From an uncultured Enterorhabdus sp. (GTDB lineage Bacteria > Actinomycetota > Coriobacteriia > Coriobacteriales > Eggerthellaceae), in assembly GCA_947649205.1 (NCBI GenBank), contig CANSQM010000011.1, positions 1-64,000 of the forward strand: DNA of 64,000 nt. Direction: 5' to 3'. Made by a program: the position numbers and the translations under genes. Of this stretch, positions 17,712 to 29,117 are shown piece after piece (position 1 is the stretch's first letter; each line of letters opens with the position of its first letter). Under the pieces are notes generated by a model, which did not search any database, had not been told where the DNA came from, and worked only from the letters and a program-made list of their open reading frames with translations.

Positions 17712-17936
17712 TTAGAACGTGATGAGGTCGCGCAGTTCCATATCGAGGGCGTCGGCGATGGCTATGTACATGGCGATGCTGGGATTGTGCTGGCCCTTCT
17801 CGATGCGATGGATATGGGCCTGATCGGTGCTGATCATCTTGGCGAGCTTGTCTTGGGACAAACCTTGGTCCTTGCGCTGCCGACGGATCTCGGCGCCCAA
17901 TTCCATGATACGTTCCCGTGTCGCTGCTCTGTTCAT
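17712..17936 (-). CDS. XRE-family helix-turn-helix regulator (74 aa)
   Basis: Almost entirely a Cro/CI-type DNA-binding domain: LGAEIRRQRKDQGLSQDKLAKMI forms the first helices and DQAHIHRIEKGQHNPSI the recognition helix and turn. No effector domain. No clear ribosome site is present; TAAGAT ends six bases before the ATG on this strand, so the mRNA may be leaderless. It is divergent from the MFS gene and could regulate it, but no toxin or phage partner is adjacent. Confidence 0.85.
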   Translation of the reverse strand: MNRAATRERIMELGAEIRRQRKDQGLSQDKLAKMISTDQAHIHRIEKGQHNPSIAMYIAIADALDMELRDLITF

Positions 17937-18102
17937 GGGATCATCTTATGGTTATGCCCCTTTTGACGTATGCCAGAAGAAACATAAATCGGTGTTTGCC
18001 CGGCCCTGCGCCGTCCGCCGTCGGCAGGCGGTTGCGGTGGATTGCCGTTTTCGCGCCCAATGGGGCCGTTTCATCGCTGAGCGGCGAACTTCGCGTTTCC
18101 CC

Positions 18103-18131
18103 TTGAATTCCGCGCTCCGGGGGTTCATACT
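18103..18131 (+). promoter_or_regulatory. Sigma-70-type promoter of the MFS gene
   Basis: TTGAAT (18103-18108), 17 bases, CATACT (18126-18131), some 70 bases before the MFS start. Confidence 0.7.
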
Positions 18132-18202
18132 GCTCGCACCTTCTCGGGGGTGACCTCCCGAAAGGTTCTAAGGCTGGCACGTTGGACCCATGGAGGATGG
18201 CA

Positions 18203-19510
18203 ATGCACAAGGCGCATTTGACGGACGCTCAGTCCCTGCGCGGTTTTATCCTGGCGACCTTCGCCTTTCTGGCTATTTTCGCATCGACGGCGGTGCCCAT
18301 TCCGCTGTATGCCGACTACCAGGTCACCATCGGGCTCACGACGGCCGACATCTCCAACACCATGTTCACCTATCTCACGGGCGTGAGCCTGACGCTGTTT
18401 TTGGCCGGTCGCGTGTCCGATTCCCTCGGCCGCGTGCCCGTGGCCAGCCTCACCGTCATGCTGGCCGTCTTCGGCTGCATCATGTTCCTGCGGGCAGGCA
18501 GCGGCGCCGACGTGCTCGCCGCCCGTTTCGTGCAGGGGCTGGCCGCCGGCCTCGGCATGAGCGCCGTATCCTCCCTCGTCATTGATTGCGTGGGGGAGAA
18601 GCACCTGATCTGGGGATCAACGGTGGCCAGCTGCGGCGCCATGTTCGGCATCATGGTCGGCTCCATCGGCGTGGGCGTCCTGTACGACCTCGTGCCCGAC
18701 CTGACGGTCATCTACGGGGTCATGATCGCGATCCTGGTTCTGTGCCTGTTCCTCGTGAACTTCGTCCACGAGCCCCTCGACCGCACCGTCTCGCTGCGGG
18801 CCTCCATCCGACCGCGCATCTTCATTCCCCACGATTGCCGGCACCTGTTCGCTGCCGTGGCCGTGGTGTACCTGTCCACGTGGATGGTGGGCTGCTTCTT
18901 CCAGTCGTTCTCGGCGCCCATCGCCTACGGCTGCTTCGGCGCCACCTCGCCCCTGCCCGGCTCGGTCATCCTGGCCCTCGCCATGGCCCCCTCGGTGCTC
19001 GGCGGTCCCCTCGTGCAGCGCTTTCGGCCCAAGCAGGCACTCGTGGCCTCTATGGGAGTGACCACGGCCTCGGTCGCGGCCCTGGCCCTGTTCGTGGCCA
19101 CGGGCGCCGAAGGGGCCTTCATGGCGGCCTGCGGGCTGTTCAGCCTGGCCATGGGGGCGGCTCTGGCCACGGCCCTGCGCATGCTGCTGCTGGAGGTGAA
19201 CGTGCTCCAGGTGTCGGCCATTCTCTCCTCGGTGAACCTCGTGGCCTACGCGGGCTCGGCGGTGACCGGGCTTCTGTGCGGGGCCCTGCTCGGCGCCACC
19301 TCCTACGTGGTCGTGTTCGCTGTGATGACCCTCGTGCTCACAGCCTCCTGCGCCTTCGTCGTGGCCACGGTGCGCACGGCCCGGGTGCGGAAGAAGTCGA
19401 AGCGCCTGACCCTGCGCCGCTTCCACAAGAGGCGCAATGCCGAGCTGGCCGCCTTGGATGAGGTGCCGTCCGAGGTAGTCGCCGAGGACGCCGCGCCGGC
19501 CCTTGCCTAG
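18203..19510 (+). CDS. MFS transporter
   Basis: 435 residues with about 12 hydrophobic segments in two halves. LFLAGRVSDSLGRVPVA after the second segment is the major-facilitator loop 2-3 motif. The C-terminal cytosolic tail of ~50 residues is first basic (VRKKSKRLTLRRFHKRR) then acidic. The ATG at 18203 is six bases after GGAGG, better than ATG 18197 or TTG 18182. The substrate cannot be read from the sequence. Confidence 0.87.
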   Translation: MHKAHLTDAQSLRGFILATFAFLAIFASTAVPIPLYADYQVTIGLTTADISNTMFTYLTGVSLTLFLAGRVSDSLGRVPVASLTVMLAVFGCIMFLRAGSGADVLAARFVQGLAAGLGMSAVSSLVIDCVGEKHLIWGSTVASCGAMFGIMVGSIGVGVLYDLVPDLTVIYGVMIAILVLCLFLVNFVHEPLDRTVSLRASIRPRIFIPHDCRHLFAAVAVVYLSTWMVGCFFQSFSAPIAYGCFGATSPLPGSVILALAMAPSVLGGPLVQRFRPKQALVASMGVTTASVAALALFVATGAEGAFMAACGLFSLAMGAALATALRMLLLEVNVLQVSAILSSVNLVAYAGSAVTGLLCGALLGATSYVVVFAVMTLVLTASCAFVVATVRTARVRKKSKRLTLRRFHKRRNAELAALDEVPSEVVAEDAAPALA

Positions 19511-19622
19511 GGGCGTTCGAGCCGGGCGGTCGGCCGCACCGGCCTCCGCTGAGGGTGTCGGCCGTGCCGCCCAGTGCGGTGCCACGGCCCGTGGTGCGAG
19601 CCTGCGAAGATTCCATGGAGGC

Positions 19623-19634
19623 GAACAAAAGTTC
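19623..19634. promoter_or_regulatory. LexA (SOS) box upstream of uvrA
   Basis: GAACAAAAGTTC preceded by C and followed by C, matching the Gram-positive/actinobacterial LexA consensus GAAC-N4-GTTC exactly in its conserved arms. It lies 34 bases before TAAAAT (19668-19673), a candidate -10 box, and 122 bases before the uvrA start. Confidence 0.8.
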
Positions 19635-19694
19635 CCTTTAAGGCTGGCGCGACGGCCCGGTGCCCACTAAAATAACCAGCGAAAACTAGAAGCT

Positions 19695-19729
19695 GCGCAG
19701 CGGGCCTCCCCTCAGGGCGCCCGCTGCGC
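19695..19729 (+). other. Leader hairpin in the uvrA 5' UTR
   Basis: GCGCAGCGGGC (19695-19705) pairs perfectly with GCCCGCTGCGC (19719-19729), an 11-bp stem just before the ribosome site GAAGGAAAC. There is no T run, so it is more likely an mRNA-stability or translation element than a terminator. Confidence 0.55.
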
Positions 19730-19756
19730 TACGTCGCGAAGGAAACGAAGCGATCT

Positions 19757-22672
<2,916 letters not shown>

Positions 22673-22701
22673 CGTTGCCCCGCCCATCTCGTGGACATCG
22701 G

Positions 22702-22728
22702 CCCCCGTCGGGTTCGCTCCGGCGGGGG
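22702..22728 (+). terminator. Weak terminator-like hairpin after uvrA
   Basis: CCCCCGTCGG and CCGGCGGGGG form a ten-base-pair stem with one G-U pair and a seven-base loop. Only two T follow, and the next gene's -10 box begins six bases later. Confidence 0.45.
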
Positions 22729-22733
22729 TTCGC

Positions 22734-22739
22734 TATAAT
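22734..22739 (+). promoter_or_regulatory. Consensus -10 box eight bases from a start codon
   Basis: TATAAT at 22734-22739, with the downstream ATG at 22748. Transcription would begin at or within two bases of the start codon. Confidence 0.6.
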
Positions 22740-22747
22740 TAAGGGCT

Positions 22748-23473
22748 ATGAAGAAACGCACGCGGGAAAAAGTGGCCCTCTTGGTTTTCGCGCTGCTCGT
22801 CGTTCTCGGCGGCAGCGTGCTCTTGCGCTATTTCGAGACAGGCCGCTCCTGGAACGTGGCCGCCTCGGTGGTGGACGACGCCTTCGGGCAGATGAAGGGC
22901 TACACGGCCATCGTCTACGACGGCACCTTCGACAGCCTCGACGCCCTGCGTCCGGCCGTGGATCCCGAGGCTATCGGGGCCGAGGAGCCCACGAGCCTGG
23001 GGGCCATGGTGCTCTCCGAGCTCTCGCGACTGCCGCTGTCCATGCGCGAGCGGCCCGTGTACGCCTCGGACGTGCGCTCGCTCTACGAGGAGAAGGGGGC
23101 CGGCGTCATCACCCTGGACGCCGCCGATCTGCGCCGCTACGAGAAGCCCACCATCCTCATGGCCGGCGACCGCAAGATCGGCGTTGTGGCCATCGACTAC
23201 TACGCCTCCAAGAAGCAGCTGGAGAAGGTGCGCCGCACGTTGACGGACGCCGGGGCCCAGTCCCTCGTCTGCCTTGTGCCGCGCCTGTCGTGCCTGGCCA
23301 CTATCGAGGGGTTCCAGGCGGTCATCGTCACCGACGACGATCAGGCTGAGCCGGGGCTCGGGGAGGGGGCCGAGGGAGCCCACATCGTCTACGCCCCCGA
23401 GCGGGGCTCGGTGGGGGTCGTGCTGCTGACGGCCCTGAACGTGCCCTCCTCCAAGGTCTACGCCTCCCTCTGA
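22748..23473 (+). CDS. Conserved-type membrane-anchored hypothetical protein
   Basis: 241 residues. A single N-terminal transmembrane segment (VALLVFALLVVLGGSVLL) is followed by an alpha/beta domain predicted to be extracytoplasmic. Segments such as AIVYDGTFDSLDALRPAVDP and KIGVVAIDYYASKKQ recall the start of metallophosphoesterase/CapA-like proteins, but no full metal motif is visible and I do not assign a function. Monocistronic between uvrA and gdhA, probably leaderless. Confidence 0.7.
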   Translation: MKKRTREKVALLVFALLVVLGGSVLLRYFETGRSWNVAASVVDDAFGQMKGYTAIVYDGTFDSLDALRPAVDPEAIGAEEPTSLGAMVLSELSRLPLSMRERPVYASDVRSLYEEKGAGVITLDAADLRRYEKPTILMAGDRKIGVVAIDYYASKKQLEKVRRTLTDAGAQSLVCLVPRLSCLATIEGFQAVIVTDDDQAEPGLGEGAEGAHIVYAPERGSVGVVLLTALNVPSSKVYASL

Positions 23474-23558
23474 TTCCGTTTACCGCCGCCATCCGCGTCC
23501 GGCGGTCCCCTTTGTTTCCTGTCAGTTAAAAACTCATCGTCTCGCAGAAGGCGCATCC

Positions 23559-24958
<1,400 letters not shown>

Positions 24959-24963
24959 TTGGT

Positions 24964-24990
24964 CCCGTTCGCCCTGACGAGACGAACGGG
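24964..24990 (+). terminator. Hairpin after gdhA
   Basis: CCCGTTCG and CGAACGGG form an eight-base-pair perfect stem beginning six bases after the stop. No T run follows, so termination is doubtful. Confidence 0.4.
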
Positions 24991-25004
24991 CCTGCCGATG
25001 CTGC

Positions 25005-25103
25005 GCGGCTCTGACGCATTTCGCCTTGCCCCTTGTTTTGGGCGCGGCGTTGGCGAAGCCAGCTTGGCCCAAAGGCGGCCAATGCGAAACGTGTCAGAGC
25101 CGC
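25005..25103. repeat. Long imperfect inverted repeat (about 99 nt)
   Basis: GCGGCTCTGAC (25005-25015) pairs with GTCAGAGCCGC (25093-25103), and TTTCGC (25019-25024) pairs with GCGAAA (25084-25089). Inside, TTGGGC/GCCCAA and GTTGGC-GAA-GCCAGC continue the fold. The whole can form one long hairpin. It lies between gdhA and a strong terminator and encodes nothing. It may be a REP-like element or a structured RNA. Confidence 0.6.
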
Positions 25104-25137
25104 TCGCTGACTTTAGGAACGACCTGTGAGTGACACA

Positions 25138-25168
25138 AAGGACCCCGATGCGAATCGGGGTCCTTTTT
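25138..25168 (+). terminator. Strong intrinsic terminator
   Basis: AAAGGACCCCGAT, loop GCGA, ATCGGGGTCC and TTTTT. It ends transcription from the gdhA side before the AlkD-like gene. Confidence 0.92.
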
Positions 25169-25212
25169 AGCGTGCTAGAATGGCGATGTTCGTACAACGA
25201 GAGGGGAGAGGG

Positions 25213-25905
25213 ATGGCTATTCGCGAAGACATAGGGGCGTTCCTCGCCGCCCATGCTGATGAGAGTTACCAGGCGTTCCAGGCGAAGCTCATTCCGAACA
25301 TCGATGGGGGCACTATTGTGGGCGTGCGCACGCCGGATCTGCGGAAGTTCGCGAAGGGGCTCGCGCGACGCAAGGATGTGGGGGAGTTCCTGACGGCGCT
25401 GCCCCACGGCACCTTCGAGGAGAACCAGTTGCACTCGTTCGTCATCGCCCGGGAGCGCGACGGCGGCCGGCTCGTCGGGGCCATCGAGGACTTCCTGCCC
25501 TTCGTGGACAACTGGGCCACCTGCGACCAGCTCTCCTGTCGGGGGCTCGCCGCCGATCCGGAAGCGACGCTGGCGAAGGTACGGGTGTGGCTGGAAAGCG
25601 ACCACGAGTACACGGTGCGCTTCGCCATCGGGGTGCTCATGCAGCTGTTCCTCGACGAGCGCTTCCGTCCGGAGTATTTTGGCTGGGTCATTGGCATCGC
25701 CCGCTCCGAGTACTACGTGAACATGATGCGCGCCTGGTACTTCGCCGAGGCCCTGGTGCGGCAGCCCGAGGCCGCCGAGGAGGTCATCGCAGCGGGTGCG
25801 CTCGACGAGTGGACCCATAACAAGGCCATCCAGAAGGCCATCGAGAGCCGCCGCATTTCCCCCGAGCAGAAAGAACGCCTGCGGACCCTGAAGCGCCGTT
25901 CGTGA
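25213..25905 (+). CDS. AlkD-like DNA alkylation repair protein
   Basis: 230 residues of alpha-helical HEAT-like repeats. GVRTPDLRKFAK near the start and VDNWATCDQLSCR in the middle match the DNA alkylation repair (AlkD) family, glycosylases that remove bulky alkyl lesions without base flipping. The ATG at 25213 follows GAGGGGAGAGGG; TAGAAT at 25176-25181 is a likely -10 box. No LexA box is evident, but the gene lies 0.9 kb from the SOS-type operon. Confidence 0.85.
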   Translation: MAIREDIGAFLAAHADESYQAFQAKLIPNIDGGTIVGVRTPDLRKFAKGLARRKDVGEFLTALPHGTFEENQLHSFVIARERDGGRLVGAIEDFLPFVDNWATCDQLSCRGLAADPEATLAKVRVWLESDHEYTVRFAIGVLMQLFLDERFRPEYFGWVIGIARSEYYVNMMRAWYFAEALVRQPEAAEEVIAAGALDEWTHNKAIQKAIESRRISPEQKERLRTLKRRS

Positions 25906-25959
25906 CAGCGCTTCGATAGCTGAAGGCCGTAGGGCTGTGGTTTTGAATCCGCCCCTGGG

Positions 25960-26241
25960 CTATGCGGGAACGAATTCCAGTTTGAGGCGCATATCAAGTC
26001 CCCTTGCGATTCGCTCGAGGGTGCGCAGGGAGGGGTTGCCGTTGCCGTTCTCCAGCTTGCTTATGTCTGCCTGGTTGATGCCGGTGATATCGGCGAGCTC
26101 CTTCTGCGTGATGCCTTTGGCTGCCCGCCCGTCGAGCATGGCCCTGATGATCTGGAATTCGGGTTCGAGAGCGTCCCACTCGGCCCGGAACACCGGATCT
26201 GTCAGGCGCTCGTTGAGGCTGTCTCGGAAGTTCTTAGTCAT
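25960..26241 (-). CDS. HigA-type XRE antitoxin
   Basis: 93 residues. The C-terminal two thirds form an XRE helix-turn-helix (GITQKELADITGINQADISKLENGNGNPSLRTLERI). It starts inside the end of the toxin gene with an eight-base overlap, so the pair is one operon with the toxin first, the arrangement of HigBA systems. The antitoxin probably neutralises the toxin and represses the shared promoter. Longer in-frame starts lie inside the toxin gene and are disfavoured. Confidence 0.85.
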   Translation of the reverse strand: MTKNFRDSLNERLTDPVFRAEWDALEPEFQIIRAMLDGRAAKGITQKELADITGINQADISKLENGNGNPSLRTLERIARGLDMRLKLEFVPA

Positions 26242-26599
26242 GGTCGTTGCCGCCTTCCCGCTTGAGGAAATCGGATCGATAGCGCTGCGCGGTCTCAAGC
26301 TCCCTCGCAGGGGTCTTCTGCGTCTTCTTCATGAACCCGTTCGTGAGTATCACCCTTTTCCCGATGACGAAAAAGTAGAGCACCCTTGCCGCTTGGCTTC
26401 CTTGGCTCGCCCTCAGCTCGAAGATTCCATCGCCCAAGGATTTCGAGTACGGCTCCCGCAGGCTGTTCCCTTTGAGTTCCAATAGTTCGATGAGACGGTA
26501 GAGCTTCGCTTGCATTCCGTTGTCTTGGGAGAGGATGAACTCTTCGGCGGGGAATGAGCCGCGAGGCGTTTCGTAGAATTCGACGCTGAATCCGTTCAT
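26234..26599 (-). CDS. HigB/Gp49-like toxin of the RelE superfamily
   Basis: 121 residues. The core KLYRLIELLELKGNSLREPYSKSLGDGIFELR, then RVLYFFVIGKRVILTNGFMKKTQKTP, is characteristic of phage Gp49-like/HigB toxins, which cleave mRNA at the ribosome (family knowledge). GAGGAGGAG lies before the ATG. The promoter at 26612-26640 is strong and the gene is divergent from the SOS-type polymerase operon, with both LexA boxes in the shared gap. Confidence 0.85.
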   Translation of the reverse strand: MNGFSVEFYETPRGSFPAEEFILSQDNGMQAKLYRLIELLELKGNSLREPYSKSLGDGIFELRASQGSQAARVLYFFVIGKRVILTNGFMKKTQKTPARELETAQRYRSDFLKREGGNDHD

Positions 26600-26611
26600 G
26601 TTCTCCTCCTC

Positions 26612-26640
26612 ATAATATGGGATAAAACAAATAAAATCAA
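26612..26640 (-). promoter_or_regulatory. Promoter of the toxin-antitoxin operon
   Basis: On the minus strand TTGATT, a 17-base spacer and TATTAT, close to consensus and set in the most AT-rich stretch of the region. Confidence 0.72.
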
Positions 26641-26697
26641 TAGGATCGCGGCAAGGTGCTCTCTCTGTTAGCGTAGTGAGATGATAGCATAAAAACA

Positions 26698-26709
26698 GAA
26701 CAAATGTTC
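26698..26709. promoter_or_regulatory. LexA (SOS) box, distal
   Basis: GAACAAATGTTC, an exact GAAC-N4-GTTC operator upstream of the umuC-like gene. Its centre is 31 bp, about three helical turns, from the proximal box. Confidence 0.82.
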
Positions 26710-26728
26710 ATAAAATTGAGGTAAATAA

Positions 26729-26740
26729 GAACACGTGTTC
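26729..26740. promoter_or_regulatory. LexA (SOS) box, proximal
   Basis: GAACACGTGTTC, a perfect 12-bp palindrome and exact GAAC-N4-GTTC site, ending five bases before the -10 box TATACT. LexA bound here would cover the promoter. Confidence 0.85.
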
Positions 26741-26745
26741 CATGG

Positions 26746-26751
26746 TATACT
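26746..26751 (+). promoter_or_regulatory. -10 box of a leaderless umuC-like transcript
   Basis: TATACT, with the start codon ATG beginning six bases after it and no ribosome site between. Transcription should start on or beside the A of the ATG. Confidence 0.7.
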
Positions 26752-26757
26752 GCTGTC

Positions 26758-28140
26758 ATGGATACTGACCGGACATACGTTTGCATCGACTTGAAGAGCT
26801 TCTACGCCTCGGTGGAATGCGTGGCCCGTGGGCTCGATCCCATGGAGGCTCGGCTCGTGGTGGCCGACCCCGACCGCACGGTCACCACCATCTGCTTGGC
26901 CGTGAGCCCGGCCATGAAGGCCCTCGGCGTGCGCAACCGCTGCCGGGTATTCGAGATTCCCGAGGGGCTCGACTACGTTATGGCCCGGCCGCGCATGCGG
27001 GCCTATATGGCCGCCTCGGCGGATATCTACGGGGTGTACCTGCGTTATGTGAGCCCCGACGACATTCACCCGTACTCCATCGACGAGTGCTTCATCGATG
27101 CCACGGCCTACCTCGGTCTCTATGGCATGACGGCCCGCGAGTTCGCCAGCGCCCTGCGCGATGCGGTGCGGGCCGAGACGGGCATTCCCGCCACAGCGGG
27201 CATCGGCCCGAACCTGTTCCTTGCCAAGGTGGCCCTCGACATCTCGGCGAAACATGCCGTCGACGGCATCGGTCTGTTGGACGAGTGCTCCTTCCGCGAG
27301 CAGATCTGGACGCACCGGCCCATCACCGACATCTGGAACATCGGCCCGGGCATCGCCCGGCGGCTGGCCCGCTACCATGCGTTCGACCTGAAGGGCATCA
27401 CGGAGATGGATTCCGACGTGCTCTATCGCGAGTTCGGGGTGAACGCCGAGTACCTCATCGACCACGCCTGGGGCCTGGAGCCCTGCACCATCGCCGAGAT
27501 CAAGGCCTACGAGCCGGAATCCTCCTCGGTCATGAACGGCCAGGCGCTGCCCTACGGCTACTCCTTCGACGACGGCCTCATGGTCATGCGGGAGATGTGC
27601 GACGACACGGTGCTGGAACTGGTGGAGAAGCGCCTGGTGACCGATCATATCTCGCTCCACGTCAGCTACGAGTGGGAGCGGGGCGCCCGGGCGGCCGCGG
27701 GCTCTGAGGCGGGAGAGGCTTCCAGCTCCGACAGGGAAGCGGGGGAGGGCCCGGGTCCGGTTCTCTTCCAGGGCGAGCACGGCCTGCGGCCCGTGGTCCG
27801 CTCGCGGCCCCACGGCGGTGGAGGGCGCCGCCTGCCCGAGCGCACGAACTCCTTCAAGAAGCTGTTCGGCTACTTGGAAGCGCTCTGGCGCGAGAGCGTG
27901 GACCCCAGCCGGCTCATCCGCAAGATCAGCCTCGGCTTCGGCAACCTGGTGGACGAGGACTTCGCCACGGTGGACCTGTTCACCGATTGCGAGGCCACCG
28001 CCCGGGAGCGCCGCCGCCAGGAGGCCGTGCTCGCCGTGAAGGAGAAGTTCGGCAAGAACGCCCTCATCAAGGGTACGAGTCTGAAGGAGCACGCCATGGG
28101 GCGCGAGCGCAACCTTCTGGTAGGGGGCCATCGTGGATGA
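26758..28140 (+). CDS. Y-family translesion DNA polymerase (UmuC/UvrX-like)
   Basis: 460 residues. The palm motif DLKSFYASVEC (D11) and the catalytic pair in YSIDECFIDA (near residue 110) hold the metal-binding acids; HhH-type sequence IWNIGPGIARRLA follows and the little-finger domain extends to the end. A Ser/Gly/Glu-rich insertion lies at about 310-340. It resembles the UvrX/YqjW branch that in Firmicutes pairs with YolD proteins. Two LexA boxes lie upstream, so it is expected to be induced by DNA damage for mutagenic bypass. Confidence 0.93.
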   Translation: MDTDRTYVCIDLKSFYASVECVARGLDPMEARLVVADPDRTVTTICLAVSPAMKALGVRNRCRVFEIPEGLDYVMARPRMRAYMAASADIYGVYLRYVSPDDIHPYSIDECFIDATAYLGLYGMTAREFASALRDAVRAETGIPATAGIGPNLFLAKVALDISAKHAVDGIGLLDECSFREQIWTHRPITDIWNIGPGIARRLARYHAFDLKGITEMDSDVLYREFGVNAEYLIDHAWGLEPCTIAEIKAYEPESSSVMNGQALPYGYSFDDGLMVMREMCDDTVLELVEKRLVTDHISLHVSYEWERGARAAAGSEAGEASSSDREAGEGPGPVLFQGEHGLRPVVRSRPHGGGGRRLPERTNSFKKLFGYLEALWRESVDPSRLIRKISLGFGNLVDEDFATVDLFTDCEATARERRRQEAVLAVKEKFGKNALIKGTSLKEHAMGRERNLLVGGHRG

Positions 28141-28525
28141 GCGCGGCGACCTGTTCGAGGACCTTGTCTGGGAAGAGGTGCCCGGGCTGCCGGTGCCCGC
28201 AGGGCTGGGCCGGCCTCATCCCGACCGCGCCCGCCAGTTCATGCCCTTCGCCGCCCTGCGGGGCTACTACGACCTCGTCCATGCCAAGGAGGCGGTGCCC
28301 GAGCGGCGGCGTCCCCTCACCGAGGAGGAGGCACGGGAGCTCGACGAGACCCTCGCGACCCTCGCCCGGGGCGCCATGGTACGGGTCACCTCCTACGAGA
28401 ACAATGCCTACCGCACCGACGTGGGCATCGTCAGCCAGGTGGATGTGATATACCGCGATCTCTGGATCGTGCGCACTCGCGTGCCCTTCTCGGCCATCTG
28501 CGCCATCGAGCGGCTCGATTCGTGA
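28133..28525 (+). CDS. YolD-like protein
   Basis: 130 residues. The block RQFMPFAALRGYYDLVHAKE, followed by an acidic helix ending in ELDETLATL and a small beta domain (GAMVRVTSYENN, then VPFSAICAIERL), matches the YolD-like family (PF08863), known from SOS operons next to UvrX-type polymerases. The GTG at 28133 overlaps the polymerase stop by eight bases and has AGGGGG upstream. Probably a polymerase accessory factor; its biochemical role is not established. Confidence 0.85.
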   Translation: MDERGDLFEDLVWEEVPGLPVPAGLGRPHPDRARQFMPFAALRGYYDLVHAKEAVPERRRPLTEEEARELDETLATLARGAMVRVTSYENNAYRTDVGIVSQVDVIYRDLWIVRTRVPFSAICAIERLDS

Positions 28526-28634
28526 GGGGGCCATCCCTTATGGCGAATCGAAGAAGAGGGAACATTCTTGCAACACTGCCGGGGTCTGGGGAATCTTATG
28601 GGGGAGACGTCTTGAGAAGAGAGGAGGACCCGCC

Positions 28635-29117
28635 GTGGACGCACAGCTTTTTGCCGAGCGATACCGACAGTTGCACGGGGACCTCTACCGTTTCGCCCTC
28701 TGCGTGACGGGAAACGCCCACGATGCCGAGGATGCAGTGGCCGAGGGGGTGCTGGCGGCCTACGAGCACCGCGGCCAGCTGCGCCGCGACAGCGCCTTCA
28801 AGTCGTGGCTGTTCCAGATCGTGGCCAACCGCTGCCGACGGCGCCTCTCTGTGGGGAAGCGCTGCGCCCCGGCCGACCCCGGCGATTTGGAGCCGCTCTC
28901 GCCGCCCGGCCTGGACGGCGCCGAGGCCGCGGCGGTGCGGGATGCCTTCGCTGCCCTGGCCGAGGCGGATCGGCTCATTGTGGGGTTCTCGGTCTTCGGA
29001 GGCTACAACAGCCACGAGATAGGGGCGGCGATGCAGATGAACCCGAGCACCGTCCGCAGCCGGCGCAAGCGCGCCCTGGCGCAGATGGCTTCGATGTTGG
29101 AAGGTGGTGTGCGATGA
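28635..29117 (+). CDS. ECF-like sigma factor
   Basis: 160 residues with only regions 2 and 4. Region 2 spans roughly residues 8-75 (DLYRFALCVTGNAHDAEDAV, then SWLFQIVANRCRR); region 4 spans about 105-155, with the DNA-binding helix in SHEIGAAMQMNPSTVRSRRKRAL. The GTG at 28635 has GAGAGGAGG upstream. A weak TTGCAA/AATCTT pair lies at 28568-28597. The stop overlaps the next gene's ATG, the usual arrangement for a sigma factor and its anti-sigma partner. Confidence 0.9.
   Translation: MDAQLFAERYRQLHGDLYRFALCVTGNAHDAEDAVAEGVLAAYEHRGQLRRDSAFKSWLFQIVANRCRRRLSVGKRCAPADPGDLEPLSPPGLDGAEAAAVRDAFAALAEADRLIVGFSVFGGYNSHEIGAAMQMNPSTVRSRRKRALAQMASMLEGGVR

Noticed and set aside
28559..28590. GGAAC before the sigma factor as an ECF autoregulatory promoter
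   Set aside because: The spacing to the next GTC is about 20 bases, too long for the usual -35/-10 geometry; too weak to list as a feature.
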